A DNA stretch of 64,000 nt from Gordonia hydrophobica NBRC 16057 (GCF_001592365.1 NZ_BCWU01000005.1:124001-188000); one strand, 5' to 3'; shown: positions 42,109 to 51,342, counted from the stretch's first letter. The notes: generated by a model not told the origin, from the sequence alone. Numbers and translations are program-made.

Positions 42109-42951
42109 ATGACGACTGACACAGTGGGTACCCGGTTGGAAGGCAAGGTCGCCTTCATCACGGGCATCGCCCGCGGACAGGGACGGGCGCACGCGGTGCG
42201 ACTCGCACAAGAAGGGGCGTCGATCATCGGGATCGACATCTGCGACCAGATCCCGACGGTGTTCTATCCGATGGCCACCCGTGAAGATCTCGCGGAGACC
42301 GAGCGTCTGGTCAAGGAGGTCGGCGGGCAGATCGTGACGACGATCGGAGACGTTCGGCGACGTGAGGACATCGAAGCCGCACTGGCGGCGGGCATCGAGC
42401 AGTTCGGGCACGTCGACACCATCGTCGCGAACGCGGGCATCATGCCGGTGATCGGACCGGGTGAGCAGAAGCAGGCGTGGTTCGACGCCGTGGACGTCAT
42501 GTTGACCGGCGTGTGGCATGTCCTCGACGTGGTGGCCCCCATTCTGGTGGAGCAGGGCCGCGGCGGCACCATCACGATCACGAGTTCGGCCGCTGGCTTG
42601 CGGAGCATCGGTCTCAACACGCTTCCGGGGCAGGCCGGGTACACCGCGGCCAAGCACGGCGTCGTGGGGTTGATGCGGCTGTACTCCAAGGAGCTCGCGA
42701 AGGACTTCATCCGGGTCAACACGATTCACCCGACCGGGGTGAACACGCCGATGGTCGCGAACGCGGAGTAGGGCGAGTTCGTCATGAGCCATCCCGAGGT
42801 CGCCGCCGACGACGCGTACAAGAATCCGATGCCGGTGGAGCTCATCGAAGCCGTCGACATCAGCAACGCGATCGTCTTCCTCGCCTCCGACGAGGCCCGG
42901 TACGTCACCGGCGTCGCGATGCCGGTGGACGCGGGTTACAACAACCGCTGA
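42109..42951 (+). pseudogene. Mycofactocin-type short-chain dehydrogenase interrupted by an in-frame amber stop
   Basis: The N-terminal 220 codons encode a typical mycofactocin-coupled SDR: FITGIARGQGRAHAVRLAQE, then DICDQIPTVFYPMATREDLA, NAGIMPVIGPG, and the active-site Tyr/Lys in QAGYTAAKHG. At 42769-42771 the frame reads TAG. After it the same frame continues without shift as [11 protein letters not shown] ... [18 protein letters not shown] ... [10 protein letters not shown], ending at TGA 42949-42951. That is exactly the expected C-terminus of the family. One base change thus separates this from an intact 280-residue enzyme. As it stands, the product lacks the last 59 residues (substrate loop and dimer-interface region). 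An internal ATG at 42784 cannot restore the active site. Confidence 0.85.
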
Positions 42952-42968
42952 GCCCCGACACCACAAGC

Positions 42969-43001
42969 GAAAGGCGCGTCGACCCGGTCGACGCGCCTTT
43001 C
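42969..43001. terminator. Bidirectional terminator between SDR and CaiB genes
   Basis: GAAAGGCGCGTCGAC (42969-42983) pairs perfectly with 42987-43001 around a CCG loop; A- and T-runs at the stem base serve both directions. Confidence 0.85.
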
Positions 43002-43014
43002 TGGTGTCGGATGG

Positions 43015-45465
43015 TCAGTCGTTCGGCTGCAGCACATCCGATTCGACGAGTGCCGCGATCTCCGCGTCGGTCAGGTGCAGCAACTCGGTGCCGATCTCGC
43101 GGGTGTGCTCGCCTGCCGACGGCGCCTGACGCGCAGGCGGATCGGCGATCGCTCCGAAGATCGCGGCGCGAGCGACGGCGGGGAGGGTGATCCCCAGGAG
43201 GTCATGGGTCACGGTCGTGAAGCTGCGGCGCGCGAGGAGATGCTCGTCGTCGAGCAACTCGGGCAGCCGCGCCATCGGGGCGGCGGGGATCCCGACGGCC
43301 TGCAGGTCCGCCGCGGCCTCGTGTGGCGTCCGGGTCGCGGCCCAGGCTGCGACGACGCGGTCGACCTCGGCGCGGTGCGCCAGGCGGTCCGCGGACGTCG
43401 CGAAACAGGGATCCGCCGCCTCCGTGACCGCTGCCGACGCGAGACCGGCGAACGCCGCCCACTGCTCGTCGGTGCGGATCGTGACGACGAGCCATTCGTC
43501 GTCGCCGCGGCAGGCGAACACGCCGCTGGGCGCGCACTGTGGATCGGCATTGCCCGTGGGCCCGACAGTGCCCGGTGCCAGGCTCTCCGTGGCCAGCCCG
43601 ACGCCGATCTGATTCAGCGCGACATCGACCTGGGCCAGCGAGATGGCGGTGCCGCGTCCGGTCCGGCGTCGATCGATCAACGCCGCGAGGATGGCGGTCG
43701 CGCACAGATGGCCGGCGATGTGATCGGGGTACACGGTGGACCCGTCGCACAGGAGATGGTCCCGCGACGGATAGCGCCACAGTGCCGAGACGCCGGACCC
43801 GGCGCGAACCAGCGGCCCGTACCCCATCCGCGTGCGCCAGGGGCCGACGTCGCCGAACGCGCTGGACTCGGCCACGATGATGCGGGGGTTCACTCGGGCC
43901 AGCGACTCGGCGGAGAACCCCATCGCCGCAAGGGTTCCGGGTTTGAAGTTCGCGACGACGACGTCGGCGTCGGCGACCAGACGCCGGAAGAGGTCGGCGC
44001 CCTCCGGCGAACGCAGGTCGATGCCGAGGCTGCGTTTGTTGCGGTGCCCCCAGGCCACCGATGCGGGGATCTTGGCGCCGCGTTTGGACTGCCGCAGCCC
44101 GTCCGGGTAGCGAGTGTTCTCGATCTTGATGACGTCGGCGCCGTAATCGGCCAGTTGACGGCTCAACTCGGCACCGAAGACGATGACGCCGAGGTCGAGG
44201 ACGCGAACACCGGACAGGGGCGCCGGCGCTGCTGTTCCGTGCGGCGTCCCGGACGATGCCTCCTGAGCAGGTGTCGCGCGCTCGGGAGACCACGACGGCG
44301 CGGACGAGCGCACCTGTGCCGGCGAGCGGAAGCCCGCCCGCCGCCCACCGATCCGGACGTACCCGGACGGGATGCGGGCGGTGGTGCCGGGCATGATCTC
44401 GGCGTCGATCAACGCGCCCGACTCGGCGAAATGATCTTCCGCCAACGCCTGTCCGAGCGTCGAGACGGCGCCGATGGGGATGCCGCGCGCTACTCCCTCG
44501 GTCACGAGTTGCTCGCTGGTGTGCTGCGCGAAGAGGGCGCCGATGCGCGCATGCAGGCGATCGGCGTCGGCGAATCGGCCGGGGATCGTGTCGTAGCGTG
44601 GATCGGCGAACTCCGCGGGGCTGCCCAGCCACTCGAACATGCTGCGCCACGGGCGCTTGGCGAGGAGACAGAGACGGACCTGTCCGTCACGGCTGTCGAA
44701 GACGGGGTAGAAGTTCGACGCGTCCGGCCGATTGCGCGGATAGTCCTCCGAGCGGCCCGCGGCGGCGGAGCCCTGCGTGCCGAAACCGGGATCGAACCCG
44801 TGGACCATCGCCTCGTATGCCGAGACGTCGACGGTGTCGCCGAGGCCGGTGTCCAGCCGTCGGTGGTAGGCGAGCAGCGCGGCCCACGCCGCGTGCGCTG
44901 CGACGGTTCCCTCAGCGAGCCCGGCGGGCGGGAGCAAGGGGACCTCGCCCGGTGCGCCGGACCGTGACAGGACGCCGGACATCGCGTACAGCACGGGTTC
45001 GTCGGCGACTCGATCGCGGTACGGTCCGGTCAGACCGAACGGGGTGACCGCGACCCAGACCAGATGCGGTGCGCTGCGGCGGAGCGCCTCGAGGTCGAGC
45101 TCCCACGACGTCAGCGCAGCGCGTGGCTCCGAGGTGATCACGATGTCGGCGCAGGTGATCACCTCGCGTAGACGGGCCCGATCGGCCTCGGCGTCCGCTC
45201 GCAGGCGCAGCACCGACTTGTTCGCACGTCGCAGGGCGTCCGCGATGGCAGGCGCGGGACCCTCGGTCGAGTGGTCTGAGGACACGCGGAGGACGTCGGC
45301 GCCGAGATCGGCGAGGAACCGGCCGGTCGATTCACCCATTCCCTCGGTGAGGTCGACGACCCTCACCGCGGTGAGGGGAAGCGCGGTGTCGAGGGGACGC
45401 GCGGCGTCGGCGGGGATCGCGGACTGCGGGGCGGTGGCCATATCGATCACGCTTCTTTCACTCAC
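43015..45465 (-). CDS. Double CaiB/BaiF-family CoA-transferase (two fused domains)
   Basis: An 816-residue protein made of two family-III CoA-transferase domains (about 30-390 and 425-810) joined by a Pro/Ser/Thr/Ala-rich linker. The second domain has the expected catalytic Asp in SLAQVDVALNQ; in the first, the equivalent position reads DVSAYEAMVH, with Glu instead of Asp. Only the C-terminal half may therefore be catalytically normal. These enzymes move CoA between acyl-CoA and a free acid. The GTG at 45465 overlaps the aldehyde dehydrogenase stop (GTGA), so it belongs to the minus-strand operon DUF35-thiolase-ALDH-CaiB. Confidence 0.88.
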   Translation of the reverse strand: MSERSVIDMATAPQSAIPADAARPLDTALPLTAVRVVDLTEGMGESTGRFLADLGADVLRVSSDHSTEGPAPAIADALRRANKSVLRLRADAEADRARLREVITCADIVITSEPRAALTSWELDLEALRRSAPHLVWVAVTPFGLTGPYRDRVADEPVLYAMSGVLSRSGAPGEVPLLPPAGLAEGTVAAHAAWAALLAYHRRLDTGLGDTVDVSAYEAMVHGFDPGFGTQGSAAAGRSEDYPRNRPDASNFYPVFDSRDGQVRLCLLAKRPWRSMFEWLGSPAEFADPRYDTIPGRFADADRLHARIGALFAQHTSEQLVTEGVARGIPIGAVSTLGQALAEDHFAESGALIDAEIMPGTTARIPSGYVRIGGRRAGFRSPAQVRSSAPSWSPERATPAQEASSGTPHGTAAPAPLSGVRVLDLGVIVFGAELSRQLADYGADVIKIENTRYPDGLRQSKRGAKIPASVAWGHRNKRSLGIDLRSPEGADLFRRLVADADVVVANFKPGTLAAMGFSAESLARVNPRIIVAESSAFGDVGPWRTRMGYGPLVRAGSGVSALWRYPSRDHLLCDGSTVYPDHIAGHLCATAILAALIDRRRTGRGTAISLAQVDVALNQIGVGLATESLAPGTVGPTGNADPQCAPSGVFACRGDDEWLVVTIRTDEQWAAFAGLASAAVTEAADPCFATSADRLAHRAEVDRVVAAWAATRTPHEAAADLQAVGIPAAPMARLPELLDDEHLLARRSFTTVTHDLLGITLPAVARAAIFGAIADPPARQAPSAGEHTREIGTELLHLTDAEIAALVESDVLQPND

Positions 45466-46916
45466 AGATAGATGGACTTGGTCCGCCGGTAGGGAACGAG
45501 GCCTTCGGGACCCAACTCGCGTCCGAGCCCGGACGCTTTGACGCCGCCGAACGGAGCGCCCAGATCGAGGGCGTAGTGGTTGACGCCGACGGTGCCGCTC
45601 TCGATCGCATCCGCGATCGCGACACCGCGCTCCTCATCGGCGGTCCACACCGAACCGCCCAGCCCGTACGGGGAGTCGTTGGCGATGGCGACGGCCTCCG
45701 CGTCGTCGGTGTAGGGCGTGATGGTCAGGACCGGGCCGAAGATCTCCTCCTGCGCCAGCCGGGCGGCGTTGTCGACGTCGGCGAAGACCGTCGGTGCGAC
45801 ATACCACCCGGTGTCGACGCCGTCGGGAACTCCGCCGCCGGTCGTGAGCCGGTGTCCGGCGGCGACACCGATGTCGATGTAGTCGAGGACGCGACGCTGC
45901 TGTGCGCGCGTCACCAGCGGCCCGATCTGCGTCGCCTGGTCCAGCGGATCGCCGATCCGCAGTGCAGCGACCGTCTCGGTGACGGCGTCGACCACCTCGT
46001 CGTACCGAGACCGTGGCGCCAGAATCCGGGTGCACGCGTGGCAGGTCTGCCCGTTGTTCACCAGCGAGACGTCGGCGAGCCGCGCCGTGACGTGGTCCAG
46101 ATCGGCGTCGTCGAGGATCACGGAGGCGGATTTGCCGCCGAGCTCCAAGGTGACCGGGCGGAGCAGGCGACCGCAGACCTCGCCGATCGCACGACCGGCG
46201 GGCGTGGAGCCGGTGAAGGCGACCTTGTCGACGCCGGGGTGCTCGACGAGATGCGCGCCGGTCTCACGGCCTCCCGGCACGATGTTGAGGACGCCGGCGG
46301 GCAGACCGGCGGCGAGGGCGGCGTCCGCGAAGACGTAGGCGTCGAGTGCGGTTTCCGGCGACGGCTTCAGGACCACCGTGCATCCGGCGGCGAGCGCTGG
46401 TGCGATCTTCATGGCTGCGAGTGATTGCGGGTAGTTCCACGGGGTGATCGCCGCGACGACGCCGACCGGTTCGTGGCGTACCACCGTCCGCGTGCCGAGC
46501 GCGCTGGCGCGCACATCGTCGCCGGCGCCGTTGCGAATCACATCGGCGTAGTAGCGGACCATCATGGCGGGCGCATAGCCGTTGACACCGACCGACAGTG
46601 CGATCGGCATGCCGTTCTCGCGGCTCGACAGTGCGGCGGTCGCTCGAGCGCGGGCCTTGAGTTCGCCTGCGAACCGGTCCAGCAGATCCGTTCGTGCGGC
46701 GATGGGGAGCCCAGCCCATCCGGGCAGTGCTCGCCGTGCGGCGCCGACCGCGTCGTCGACATCGGCGGCGGTCGCGTCCGCGGCGGCTCCGAGGACCTGC
46801 TCGGTGGCGGCCTCGACGACGTCCGTCTGTGCGCCGCCGCGGGGAGCGCGCCAGTGCCCGTCGATGAACAGGTCGGGTCGGTCCAGCGCGAGGGGTGCGC
46901 TGTCGGCTGATGACAT
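45462..46916 (-). CDS. Aldehyde dehydrogenase
   Basis: A 484-residue aldehyde dehydrogenase with TPWNYPQSL (oxyanion Asn), LELGGKSASVI (Glu), NNGQTCHACTR (Cys) and EEIFGPVLTITPY. ATG 46916 is preceded by AAGGAG. It is third in the operon SnoaL-DUF35, thiolase-like, ALDH, double CaiB. It may oxidise the aldehyde released when the thiolase-like/DUF35 pair cleaves a beta-hydroxyacyl-CoA in retro-aldol fashion; this link is inference from order. Confidence 0.92.
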   Translation of the reverse strand: MSSADSAPLALDRPDLFIDGHWRAPRGGAQTDVVEAATEQVLGAAADATAADVDDAVGAARRALPGWAGLPIAARTDLLDRFAGELKARARATAALSSRENGMPIALSVGVNGYAPAMMVRYYADVIRNGAGDDVRASALGTRTVVRHEPVGVVAAITPWNYPQSLAAMKIAPALAAGCTVVLKPSPETALDAYVFADAALAAGLPAGVLNIVPGGRETGAHLVEHPGVDKVAFTGSTPAGRAIGEVCGRLLRPVTLELGGKSASVILDDADLDHVTARLADVSLVNNGQTCHACTRILAPRSRYDEVVDAVTETVAALRIGDPLDQATQIGPLVTRAQQRRVLDYIDIGVAAGHRLTTGGGVPDGVDTGWYVAPTVFADVDNAARLAQEEIFGPVLTITPYTDDAEAVAIANDSPYGLGGSVWTADEERGVAIADAIESGTVGVNHYALDLGAPFGGVKASGLGRELGPEGLVPYRRTKSIYL

Positions 46917-46957
46917 GGCTGGTCTCCTTCGTGGGAGGCGGGAAAGCACGGGGTGGG

Positions 46958-48139
46958 TTAGAGAGCGTCCTGGTGACCGAACAGAGTGGACGAGACCAGG
47001 GGCGCCATCGGTCCGCCGATGAACAGTGAGGTCCGGGCGCCGTCGACCTGGTTCGGCGAGGTGCCGCGGATCTGTCGGACGGCCTCCACCGCCAGGCCCA
47101 TCCCGTTGACGAAACTGTCGGCGATGTTTCCGCCGCTGGTGTTCACCGGCAGGGCGCCGACTCCGGCGGTCATGTTGTCGACGGTGAGGACGTCGCCGGC
47201 TTCCGGGCCGGTGGGTGCCAGTCCGTGGTCGATCAACGCGGCGACGGCGGGTCCGGAGAAGTTCTCGTACACCTGGGTGACGTCCACGTCGGCGGGGCCG
47301 CATCCGCTGGCGGCCCACAGGCGGTCCGCCACTCCCGGTCTGCCGTTGCGTCCGGCGAAGCCTGCGGAGGTGTACATGTCGTCGTTGTCGATCAGGGAGG
47401 AGTAGCCGCCGGGCGCGCCCTGGGCGCCGCCGAGCAGGTAGGCGGCGTCGGGACGCAGTGCGCGTGCTCGTTCGGCGGACACCACGATCAGTGCGACGGC
47501 CCCGTCGTTCTCCCGGGAACAGTCGTACAGGTGAAAGGGTTCGGTGATCAGCCGAGAACTGTCGTAGGCGGCCTCATCGAGGGGTCTGCCGTATCCGGCG
47601 GCGGTCGGATTGTTCTGTGCGTGGCGGTAGGCGGCGAGAACGAGCGAGCGCAGGGCCTCGCGCGGGACACCGTCGTGCTCGAGCAGCCGCTGCGTCCTGA
47701 GCGCACAGACCTGGGCCGGCGATCCCACCCCGTGTGCGAGGTAATGCGGACCGTAGAAATAGCTCGCGTATCCGAGCCTGCCGGTGTCGGCCTGCGCCAT
47801 CGATCGGAAGACGGCGACGGTCTCGGCCTGTCCTGCCGCGATCGCGACCGCGGCGTTGTTGATCGCGGCGGCGACGCCTCCGCCTCCGCCGCCCCACATC
47901 ATGGTGGACCACAGGACGTCGTGGACGCCCAGGGCGGCGCCGACGGTGGCGCCGTCGAACCCGCCGCCGGCGTAGGAGACGAAGCCGTCGACCTCGTGGG
48001 GATCGATGCCTGCGTCTCGGCAGGCGGCGACGATGGCCTCGAGGGTCATCGGGAGTTCGCCGTACGGGGCCTCGCCTCGCGGGTAATGGTGGTCGGCCAC
48101 GCCGACCACGGCGGCTGCGCCGCGCAGTGGTGAAGTCAT
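46958..48139 (-). CDS. Thiolase-fold protein lacking the nucleophile Cys (Ltp2-like candidate retro-aldolase)
   Basis: A 393-residue thiolase superfamily protein of the lipid-transfer type. Where thiolases have their acyl-accepting Cys, the sequence is TMMWGGGGGGVAAAIN, with no Cys, so normal thiolysis is unlikely. Other motifs are DVTQVYENFSGPAV and PVNTSGGNIADSF. In steroid side-chain degradation, Ltp2-type proteins without this Cys act as retro-aldolases in complex with a DUF35 partner. Here a DUF35 protein is encoded immediately upstream (4-base gap), strongly suggesting the same complex. Substrate unknown. Confidence 0.8.
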   Translation of the reverse strand: MTSPLRGAAAVVGVADHHYPRGEAPYGELPMTLEAIVAACRDAGIDPHEVDGFVSYAGGGFDGATVGAALGVHDVLWSTMMWGGGGGGVAAAINNAAVAIAAGQAETVAVFRSMAQADTGRLGYASYFYGPHYLAHGVGSPAQVCALRTQRLLEHDGVPREALRSLVLAAYRHAQNNPTAAGYGRPLDEAAYDSSRLITEPFHLYDCSRENDGAVALIVVSAERARALRPDAAYLLGGAQGAPGGYSSLIDNDDMYTSAGFAGRNGRPGVADRLWAASGCGPADVDVTQVYENFSGPAVAALIDHGLAPTGPEAGDVLTVDNMTAGVGALPVNTSGGNIADSFVNGMGLAVEAVRQIRGTSPNQVDGARTSLFIGGPMAPLVSSTLFGHQDAL

Positions 48140-48143
48140 TCGT

Positions 48144-48902
48144 CTATTTCCTGTTCTCGGACCGGTACCAGCGCAGCAGCGGCCAGTCCGCGCCCTCGTC
48201 GAGTTCGAAGCGGCCGTGCACGGTGTCGCCGATCCGGACCGTGTCGGCGTCCGGCATCAGTCCGAGCACCCGTCGACCGCCCGCGTGGGGGAGCTCCACC
48301 AGGACGGTCACGTAGGGTGTCCGGTCGGCGTACTCCTGGATGAAGGCACGGTGACTGCGCGACCAGGCGTAGACGACTCCCGTCGGTTCCACCGACTGCC
48401 ATGCGGGGCAGAGGGTGTGGCACGCCGGGCAGATCCATTGCGGGCCCCAGATCCACCGCTGACAGTGCGCACATCGCTGCAGGCGCAGCTCACCGAGTTT
48501 CGATCCGTCCCAATACGGCTGGTCCAGGCCGTCGGCGGCCGGTCCCCACGGAAACTCCATGTGCGATGGCGCGTCACCGGCGGTCTCACCCGGCTCGGGA
48601 TCGAAGTTCTCCAACCGCGCGGCGAGCCACCGGCCGTCGTGTTGCTCCCAGAACGATCGCAGGCCGATGGACCGGTCCGGGAGTCGATAGACGCTGTCGC
48701 CGACGCGCAGGTCTCCGTCGGCGCGGACGTCGATGATCTCGGCGTGCTGGACGGCCGAGCGCGGGACGTCGATTCCGTGGAACACGGCGGGCAGATTCTC
48801 GCGGACCATCTCGGCCATCGCGGCCTTCATGTCGCCGGTTCTGACGTGGTCGACATGCTTGGCGTAGATCCGACGAAATTCGTCGAGATCGGTTTCCGAC
48901 AT
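48144..48902 (-). CDS. SnoaL/NTF2-like plus DUF35 zinc-ribbon fusion protein
   Basis: A 252-residue fusion. Residues 1-105 form a SnoaL/NTF2-like fold (EFRRIYAKHVDHVRTGDMKA, then GLRSFWEQHDGRWLAARLE). Residues about 125-252 are a DUF35 protein with a rubredoxin-like zinc ribbon (Cys144, Cys147, Cys158, Cys161 in CAHCQRWIWGPQWICPAC) and an OB-fold (PTGVVYAWSRSHRAF, then VRIGDTVHGRFE). DUF35 proteins pair with thiolase-fold proteins; in steroid catabolism the DUF35 part of ChsH2 is fused to a MaoC-like domain instead. AGGAGG precedes ATG 48902. It is first gene of the operon and has an operator copy 41 bases upstream. Confidence 0.82.
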   Translation of the reverse strand: MSETDLDEFRRIYAKHVDHVRTGDMKAAMAEMVRENLPAVFHGIDVPRSAVQHAEIIDVRADGDLRVGDSVYRLPDRSIGLRSFWEQHDGRWLAARLENFDPEPGETAGDAPSHMEFPWGPAADGLDQPYWDGSKLGELRLQRCAHCQRWIWGPQWICPACHTLCPAWQSVEPTGVVYAWSRSHRAFIQEYADRTPYVTVLVELPHAGGRRVLGLMPDADTVRIGDTVHGRFELDEGADWPLLRWYRSENRK

Positions 48903-48943
48903 CCGCTGCTCCTCCTGGTCGGGTGCATTCCTGCTTGCATTAA

Positions 48944-48960
48944 AGCTAATGACAGTAGAT
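48944..48960. promoter_or_regulatory. Cluster operator copy 6 (before SnoaL-DUF35 operon)
   Basis: AGCTA ATGACAG TAGAT, 41 bases before the SnoaL-DUF35 start. Its inner part is the inverted counterpart of copy 7, 57 bases away in the same divergent region. Confidence 0.6.
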
Positions 48961-49000
48961 AAAAAGCGCAAGGTCTCACGAGACTGGCGAACTCTTGTAA

Positions 49001-49017
49001 AGCTACTGGCATTAGAT
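49001..49017. promoter_or_regulatory. Cluster operator copy 7 (before ferredoxin-FNR gene)
   Basis: AGCTA CTGGCAT TAGAT, 40 bases before the GTG of the ferredoxin-FNR fusion. It overlaps an AT-rich -10-like stretch. Confidence 0.6.
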
Positions 49018-49057
49018 TTATGATCGCTGGCAGTCTACTGAGAATCGGAGCCCGCCC

Positions 49058-50713
49058 GTGACCTACGTCGTGACCCAGAACTGCTGTAACGAAGCGAGCT
49101 GTATCGCGGTCTGTCCGGTCGACTGCATTCATCCGGGACCGGGCGAGCCCGGGTACCGGACCACCGAGATGCTGTACATCGATCCCGTCGCCTGCATCGA
49201 CTGCGGCGCGTGTGCCGATGCCTGTCCGGTCGAGGCGATCAGCCCGGACGAGAGTCTCGAAGGCCTCGACCTGCGGTATCTGGAGATCAACGCCGGCTAC
49301 TACGCGGGGGCGGCCGGCACCGGGACGCAGTGCGAGTCGGCTGCCGACCGGGATCCGACGGAGCGGTCAGATGGGCGGCTCCTCGGCCGGGTCGCGGTCG
49401 TCGAACAAGCCTCGCCGCTGCGGGTCGCGGTCGTCGGATCCGGACCGGCCGCCAGTTACGCCGCCGAGGAGTTGCTCGCCAACCGGGACGTCGATGTCGA
49501 GGTCACCATGCTCGAGCGATTGCCGTTCGCGGGCGGACTGGTGCGCTACGGGGTGGCACCGGATCACAGCAAGACCAAACTGGTCGAGCGCGGCTACGCC
49601 CGGACCTTGGGCAGACCCGGCATGACCGCCTACCTCGGAGTCGAGGTGGGGCGTGATCTGACGCTCGACGAACTCGCCGATCACCACCACGCGGTGATCG
49701 TCGCCACCGGTGCCGACCGCGATCGGCAGTTGGGGATTCCGGGGGAGAGCCTCGCCGGCGTGCACGGCGCCAGGGAGTTCGTGGCCTGGTACAACGGTCA
49801 TCCGGATCTCGCCGAGGCGCGCTTCGACCTGTCGTCCGACCGCGCAGTGGTCATCGGCAACGGAAATGTGGCACTCGATGTGGCTCGGATACTGGTCAGC
49901 GACATCGACGATCTCCGTCGGACCGACATCGCCGACCATGCACTCGACGCGCTCGCCGCGAGTGCGATCCGCGACGTGGTGGTGATCGGTCGTCGCGGGC
50001 CCGCCGCCGCGGCGTGCACCGTTCCCGAACTCCTCGGGCTGTCCGCTCTCGACGGCGTCGACGTCCTCGTCGACGACCGGTGCGGTGACGCCGAGGAGGC
50101 GGACTCGGTGGGGCCGGAGGTCGCGTACAAAGTGCAGCTGCTTCGTGAGTACGCGGCGGCCCGACCGCAGCACGATCGACGGTTGACCCTGCGATTCCAT
50201 GCCGCACCGCAGGAGATCCTCGGCGCCGAATCCGTCGACGGCGTTCGCCTCGCGGCGCCGGACGGCAGCACAGACGACCTCGCGGCCGGCCTGGTGCTTC
50301 GGTCGATCGGCTATCGCGGCACGCCCTTCGCCGACCTCCCCTTCGACGCGCAGACCGGAACCGTCGCGAACATCGGGGGCCGGGTGCACTCTCCGGAGTC
50401 GGACGCTCCGGTGCCCGGACGGTACGTCGCCGGCTGGATCAAACGCGGACCGACCGGGGTGATCGGCACCAACAAGCTCTGCGCCCAGGAGACGGTGGCG
50501 GCGCTCCTCGAGGACTACGCCGCAGGAGCGCTCGCGGAGCCCGTCGGATCGGCGAGCGAGTTCGCGGACGTGATCTCGCAGCGCAGGCCGCAAGCGTTGA
50601 GCGCCGCCGACTGGGTCGCCGTCGACCGGTACGAGCGGAGTCTCGGGCGCAAGCAGAAGCGGCCTCGCGTGAAGCTGCTCGACCCGGGGCCGGCCCTGGC
50701 GAAGCGGCAGTGA
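49058..50713 (+). CDS. Ferredoxin fused to NADPH:ferredoxin reductase (FprB-like)
   Basis: A 551-residue fusion. The N-terminal 85 residues are a 7Fe/8Fe-type ferredoxin (CCNEASCIAVCPVDC and CIDCGACADACPV). The rest is an adrenodoxin-reductase-like flavoprotein with FAD site VAVVGSGPAASYAAEELL, NADP site VVIGNGNVALDVARIL, and C-terminal GWIKRGPTGVIGTNK. Mycobacterial FprB has the same layout. It could reduce the 3Fe-4S ferredoxin for the P450 or supply the Rieske oxygenases. The start is GTG 49058 with GGAG upstream. Its stop abuts the convergent TetR gene. Confidence 0.92.
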   Translation: MTYVVTQNCCNEASCIAVCPVDCIHPGPGEPGYRTTEMLYIDPVACIDCGACADACPVEAISPDESLEGLDLRYLEINAGYYAGAAGTGTQCESAADRDPTERSDGRLLGRVAVVEQASPLRVAVVGSGPAASYAAEELLANRDVDVEVTMLERLPFAGGLVRYGVAPDHSKTKLVERGYARTLGRPGMTAYLGVEVGRDLTLDELADHHHAVIVATGADRDRQLGIPGESLAGVHGAREFVAWYNGHPDLAEARFDLSSDRAVVIGNGNVALDVARILVSDIDDLRRTDIADHALDALAASAIRDVVVIGRRGPAAAACTVPELLGLSALDGVDVLVDDRCGDAEEADSVGPEVAYKVQLLREYAAARPQHDRRLTLRFHAAPQEILGAESVDGVRLAAPDGSTDDLAAGLVLRSIGYRGTPFADLPFDAQTGTVANIGGRVHSPESDAPVPGRYVAGWIKRGPTGVIGTNKLCAQETVAALLEDYAAGALAEPVGSASEFADVISQRRPQALSAADWVAVDRYERSLGRKQKRPRVKLLDPGPALAKRQ

Positions 50714-51307
50714 TCACCCGACGGACTGCAGGAACGCCCGAAGGGACTCGACGAACAGGCGATCGTCGTCCCATTCTCCCGAGCTGAGCGTGGCGATGAC
50801 CTCCGGCGTGAACTCCTCCGGTGCGGTCGGTGCGGCCATCGCGGGGCGGCCGGTCGCGGCGCACATCGCCGACCCGATGGTCATCCGGTGAACGGCTTCG
50901 AGGATGAACATCTGGTGTGCGGCGTGAACGCCGCAGCCGGCGAGAACCCGGCAGTGCTGCGCATACAGCCGTTCGAGGAGGCGCTGCGGAAAGTTCTCCA
51001 CGACGAGTGGGACCGCGCGGGCATGCTCCAGGAGGGCTCCGCGGAATGAGACCGCGCCGTCGATGAGCCAACTGATCCAATCGCCGTCGACGACATCGGG
51101 GTGGTCGGGGGTGTCGAGCACGATCACCCGGGCGGCCTCGGCGAGGATCTCGCCCTTGTCCGCGAAATGGTTGTACAGCGACGGGGCCTTCACGCCCAGT
51201 CGTCTCGCCAACCGGTCCAGGCTGAATGCGGCGGGACCCTCGGCGTCGATGATCTCGACAGCCGCCCGAGCCACGGTGTCACGGTGAATCAGCGGCCTGC
51301 GTCCCAC
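50714..51307 (-). CDS. TetR-family regulator, paralogue of the 29948 TetR
   Basis: A 197-residue TetR protein that begins VGRRPLIHRDTVARAAVEII and has helix-turn-helix FSLDRLARRLGVKAPSLYNH, clearly related to the TetR at 29948-30571 in the DNA-binding part (both share GV-APSLY-HF). The start is taken as GTG 51307. No operator copy lies directly upstream; the 35-base gap to the CoA ligase suggests it is last in the Rieske-GNAT-ligase-TetR operon. It may bind the same or a related palindrome. Confidence 0.85.
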   Translation of the reverse strand: MGRRPLIHRDTVARAAVEIIDAEGPAAFSLDRLARRLGVKAPSLYNHFADKGEILAEAARVIVLDTPDHPDVVDGDWISWLIDGAVSFRGALLEHARAVPLVVENFPQRLLERLYAQHCRVLAGCGVHAAHQMFILEAVHRMTIGSAMCAATGRPAMAAPTAPEEFTPEVIATLSSGEWDDDRLFVESLRAFLQSVG

Positions 51308-51342
51308 AGCAGGGAATCTACGCGGGCCGATGCGGGGCCGTG

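Noticed and set aside
42769..42771. TAG as a recoded codon (pyrrolysine or programmed readthrough)
   Set aside because: Pyrrolysine systems are not expected in this lineage and no readthrough structure is visible; a nonsense mutation or sequencing error is simpler.
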